The notes under the pieces: model-generated
Told to the model about the DNA's origin: nothing
The model's database searches: none
The model's input: the letters and a program-made list of their open reading frames with translations, nothing else
Part shown: piece after piece, positions 23,619-25,875 of the stretch
How positions within the stretch are numbered: position 1 is the first letter of the stretch
Layout: each line of letters opens with the position of its first letter
Origin: CAZFYZ01 sp964523735
GTDB taxonomy: Bacteria; Armatimonadota; UBA5829
Assembly (NCBI GenBank): GCA_964523735.1
Contig: CAZFYZ010000049.1
Location: 1-25,875 of the forward strand
Direction of reading: 5' to 3'
DNA length: 25,875 bases
Position numbers and translations under genes: made by a program

Positions 23619-24400
23619 GCACATCTTCGAACAGTATCAAGCGACGTCCGCCGCGCAATTTCAAGAGGAGGCAGCGAAACCGGAAGAAGCCGGATTACAG
23701 GCTGCTCGCCAGGCTGTTCGCGCTCAGTATCCTGATCTCGAGCGCGGTTTCATACGCGCTTCAGACCCCATCCCTCATCATCCGTGAGGTTAAGGTCACC
23801 GGTGTCTGTCTGGCCGAAAGGGCTCGGGTCGAGAAGATCGCCGGATCAGCTCTTGGCAGGAACATTCTGCTTGTGGACACAGGCAGCATATCGTCTCGTG
23901 TTGGGGCACTGCACGAAGTCGAGCAGGTAGCGATCGGCCGGAGCTTTCCCAGCAAAGTCTGGGTGAGGGTTACTGAGCGTAAGCCGGCGGCCGTCATCAA
24001 CAGCCCCGACACCCGCTGCATGGTTCAACACGATGGTTTCGCGTTTCACAGTGTGAAGAACCCTGTGGCAGGAGTTCCGACCATCCAGATCCCGTCCTGC
24101 GGATGCGTCAAGGAAGGTCAGAAAGTGACGTCGAGATGCGTTGATGCAGCTCTCGAAGCCATCAAGATTGCTCGCCATGAACGCCTCCCGGTTGCCAAAA
24201 TTTCCGTTGACCCTATGGGGGATATGTGCTTAAATATGGAGGGCCAATACTACGTCAAATTGGGGCAGCCCGACGAGATTGCGCGCAAGATGTCGATGCT
24301 GCGAACCGTTCTGGTATGCAAGCCCTCAATCGCGAGAGAAGCGGCCTACATCGACTTGAGTAGCCCTCCAGGCTGTTCCTGGAAGCCCAAGTCTTCATAG
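23615..24400 (+). CDS. ftsQ: Divisome protein FtsQ (POTRA domain)
   Basis: This 261-residue bitopic protein has a very basic cytoplasmic tail (residues 7-28), one membrane helix (about 30-49, RLFALSILISSAVSYAL) and a POTRA domain beginning LIIREVKVTGV and running to KVWVRVTERKPAAVI. The C-terminal half (about 125-250) matches the variable FtsQ/DivIB beta region, with a final segment EAAYIDLSSP that fits the usual DLR-type strand. FtsQ links FtsL/FtsB to the rest of the divisome. The GTG start overlaps the ddl stop (GTGA) and has GGGGAAG upstream. Position between ddl and ftsA is canonical. Several Cys residues (for example in SCGCVK) are unusual for an exported domain. Confidence 0.92.
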   Translation: MSTSSNSIKRRPPRNFKRRQRNRKKPDYRLLARLFALSILISSAVSYALQTPSLIIREVKVTGVCLAERARVEKIAGSALGRNILLVDTGSISSRVGALHEVEQVAIGRSFPSKVWVRVTERKPAAVINSPDTRCMVQHDGFAFHSVKNPVAGVPTIQIPSCGCVKEGQKVTSRCVDAALEAIKIARHERLPVAKISVDPMGDMCLNMEGQYYVKLGQPDEIARKMSMLRTVLVCKPSIAREAAYIDLSSPPGCSWKPKSS

Positions 24401-24421
24401 CTCCAGTCAGTTCGCGCGTTA

Positions 24422-24440
24422 CCCTGAACTCAGTTCGGGG
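24422..24440. repeat. Hairpin CCCTGAAC-TCA-GTTCGGGG after ftsQ
   Basis: Eight-base arms with one T-G pair and a 3-nt loop lie 22 nt after the ftsQ stop. The core CCTGAA resembles the palindrome at 5326-5344. There is no T-run. Confidence 0.45.
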
Positions 24441-24466
24441 ACCAAGGCTGGTTGCTAAGCTAAGTT

Positions 24467-24475
24467 TGGCATAAT
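24467..24475 (+). promoter_or_regulatory. Extended -10 promoter element for the DUF881 gene
   Basis: TGGCATAAT is an extended -10 (TGn plus CATAAT). No good -35 is visible at the right distance. The predicted start site is close to the ATG at 24482, giving either a leaderless message from that ATG or a leader of about 50 nt for the ATG at 24533. Confidence 0.45.
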
Positions 24476-24532
24476 CCGTTCATGTTCGGCGACGTGGGAC
24501 CACCCGCGCCTATCACCTATTGGAAAGGTCCG

Positions 24533-25291
24533 ATGTCCACTAGCATATCTCCACCCGTTCGAGGAAGAGGATGGGTGTTCCAGGTAACAGCTCTGTGCAT
24601 AGTGCTTGGCATGCTGCTTGCGCTGTCGCTTCGTACTCAGAGGCAGGCAGTCTCCGAGGGGAAGCCGAGTCGTGGCCCTGCGCTGGTCGCAGAGCTGACC
24701 AACCTCAAGCAAGAGAACATCAAGCTGCAGAAGGATCTGGCAGAGGTGCGATCGCGCTACGAGGAGGTCATCAGGAAGCAGAACGAAGGAACTCTGGGGG
24801 CGAGCAGCCTCAAGACGATCCTCGATGAGAACAAGATGCTGGCCGGAACGATTCCTGCCCGCGGACCCGGCGTTGTAGTAACGCTGACAGATAGCCCGAA
24901 CCGCGATATGAACGATACCAGGCCGGACGTCGTAGAGAACTACGTCGTGCACGATTCCGATATTCGCCTGGTGACAAACGAGCTTTTCGTGGCTGGCGCG
25001 GAAGCCATCTCTGTCAATGGTCAGCGACTGATCGCAAACTCGACGATACGATGTGTTGGGCCGGTTGTTCTGGTGAACTCAGTTCAGTTGGCAGCGCCTT
25101 ATGCTATCAAGGCGGTTGGATCGCCAGAGACCCTTCAGAGAGCGCTTGAGCTGCCTGGAGGTCCCGCTGAGAGCCTGTTCCTGCTCAACATGATAGAAGT
25201 GCGCAAGCAGCCGGATATCACCGTGCCGGCCTACAAAGGAAGCACACGGATGAACTGGGCAAAGCCAGTCGTCCCCAAGGACAAGGATTAG
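24533..25291 (+). CDS. DUF881 family membrane-associated protein
   Basis: The 252-residue protein has one N-terminal membrane helix (about residues 15-33, VTALCIVLGMLLALSL), a coiled-coil stretch (LTNLKQENIKLQKDLAEVRS) and the DUF881 globular domain (GPGVVVTLTDS, ELFVAGAEAISVNGQRL, GPVVLVNSVQLAAPYAIKAVG). DUF881 genes commonly lie beside the DUF1290 gene near ftsA or ftsZ in Gram-positive lineages; their role is not established. I prefer the ATG at 24533 because GGAAAGG precedes it and the protein then begins like its relatives. The ATG at 24482 would add 17 residues and fits leaderless translation from the extended -10. Confidence 0.87.
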   Translation: MSTSISPPVRGRGWVFQVTALCIVLGMLLALSLRTQRQAVSEGKPSRGPALVAELTNLKQENIKLQKDLAEVRSRYEEVIRKQNEGTLGASSLKTILDENKMLAGTIPARGPGVVVTLTDSPNRDMNDTRPDVVENYVVHDSDIRLVTNELFVAGAEAISVNGQRLIANSTIRCVGPVVLVNSVQLAAPYAIKAVGSPETLQRALELPGGPAESLFLLNMIEVRKQPDITVPAYKGSTRMNWAKPVVPKDKD

Positions 25292-25322
25292 CACGCCGTA
25301 GCGGCTGGTTTTGAGGAGCAAA

Positions 25323-25682
25323 ATGATCTGGTGGCCCATTCTGGGGCTTCTTGTCGGTTTTCAAGTTTACTGGCTGCCTGGTGTGCAGGTGCGCTCGGAC
25401 TGGTCGGCGTACCTGTCCCTGGCCACGCTTGCCGGGCTGGATTCGATCTTCGGCGGCATCAGGGCCGGGATCGAGGGCAAGTTCCACGATGACATATTCT
25501 TCTCCGGCTTCCTTGTGAATGCCGGATTGGCGGCGGGACTTGCATATCTTGGTGATCAGATCGGGGTGGATCTCTTCCTTGCCGCCGTCGTGGCGCTCGG
25601 AGGAAGAGTCTTTCTCAACCTGTCGCTAATACGGCGCTACATGCTGACACAGACCAGCCTGCGCTGGAAGAAAGACACGTGA
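25323..25682 (+). CDS. sbp: Small basic protein, DUF1290 (Sbp) family
   Basis: This 119-residue membrane protein has three or four hydrophobic segments and the family pattern WWPILGLLVGF, then YLSLATLAGLDSIFGGIRA, then FFSGFLVNAGLAAGLAYLGD and LGGRVFLNL. The family is named after Bacillus subtilis Sbp, which also lies just before ftsA; its function is unknown. The ATG at 25323 is chosen over the in-frame TTG at 25311 because GAGGAG (25313-25318) sits four bases before it. It follows the DUF881 gene after 31 nt and is probably cotranscribed. A heptad palindrome begins right after the stop. Confidence 0.92.
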   Translation: MIWWPILGLLVGFQVYWLPGVQVRSDWSAYLSLATLAGLDSIFGGIRAGIEGKFHDDIFFSGFLVNAGLAAGLAYLGDQIGVDLFLAAVVALGGRVFLNLSLIRRYMLTQTSLRWKKDT

Positions 25683-25683
25683 T

Positions 25684-25752
25684 AGGTGTCAGGTGTCAGG
25701 TGTTGGGTGTTAGTGACGCGAACCCGACACCCGATACCCAATATCTGTCACC
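25684..25752. repeat. AGGTGTC heptad inverted repeat, sbp-ftsA gap
   Basis: Four heptads (AGGTGTC twice, AGGTGTT, GGGTGTT) run from 25684 to 25711. Four partly complementary ones (CGACACC, CGATACC, CAATATC, TGTCACC) run from 25725 to 25752. The arms pair with several G-U wobbles when read as RNA. The repeat occupies most of the 88-bp gap and ends 18 nt before the ftsA start. Confidence 0.85.
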
Positions 25753-25770
25753 TAACCTGGGGTGGGATCA

Positions 25771-25875
25771 TTGAGCCAGAAGGAATACATTGCCGGTCTT
25801 GACATAGGCACTACGAAGACCTGCTGCGTTCTTGCAGAGGTCGACTACGACAACAATTCGGTCGACATCGTGGGT
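25771..25875 (+). CDS. ftsA: Cell division protein FtsA, N-terminal fragment (cut by window edge)
   Basis: The 35 visible residues begin MSQKEYIAGLDIGTTKTCCV (TTG start), with the DIGTTK phosphate-1 loop of the actin/Hsp70 fold as in FtsA. FtsA anchors FtsZ to the membrane. GGGGTGGG upstream gives a reasonable SD for the TTG. Synteny after ftsQ, DUF881 and sbp supports FtsA over other actin-like proteins such as PilM or MreB. The rest of the gene lies outside the window. Confidence 0.88.
   Translation, partial: MSQKEYIAGLDIGTTKTCCVLAEVDYDNNSVDIVG

Overview
This window carries a nearly complete division and cell-wall (dcw) cluster from a GC-rich bacterium, preceded by an accessory region. The lineage call is tentative. 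MurE has the DNPR motif of meso-diaminopimelate ligases. The cluster ends with DUF881 and DUF1290 (sbp-type) genes before ftsA, an arrangement typical of Firmicutes and Actinobacteria. The UPF0182 protein and the abundance of interspersed palindromes fit a Terrabacteria-type phylum such as Armatimonadota. No rRNA or tRNA is present to settle this.

Layout. 1-1905: C-terminal part of a UPF0182 membrane protein (+). 1977-5182: three minus-strand genes (secreted, possibly alpha/alpha-barrel protein; small two-helix membrane protein; B12-binding-type radical SAM enzyme), broken by a 64-bp tandem palindromic array. 5464-7941: secreted DUF4838 protein with its own promoter. 7942-8331: control region with two LexA/DinR-like boxes and a good sigma70-type promoter. 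8332-25875: mraZ, rsmH, ftsL-like, ftsI, murE, murF, mraY, murD, ftsW, murG, murC, murB, ddl, ftsQ, DUF881, sbp-type gene and the start of ftsA, all on the + strand.

How the genes work together. murC, murD, murE, murF, ddl and murB build UDP-MurNAc-pentapeptide. MraY and MurG make lipid II. FtsW and FtsI polymerise and crosslink it at the septum. FtsQ, FtsL and FtsA belong to the divisome. RsmH methylates 16S rRNA, and MraZ is the likely regulator. Many genes overlap by a few bases, but murE and the DUF881 gene appear to have their own promoters placed for leaderless or short-leader transcription.

The least ordinary content is non-coding. First, several dcw junctions carry sequences built from imperfect 7-bp words, different at each site and often arranged as inverted arms. 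Second, palindromic elements lie in frame inside murF, murC and ddl, and one supplies the C-terminus of the radical SAM protein. Third, the 535-bp ftsI-murE gap holds a run of hairpins ending in an intrinsic terminator, a candidate structured RNA or attenuator. All of these come from reading the sequence by eye and have not been tested by folding or database search.
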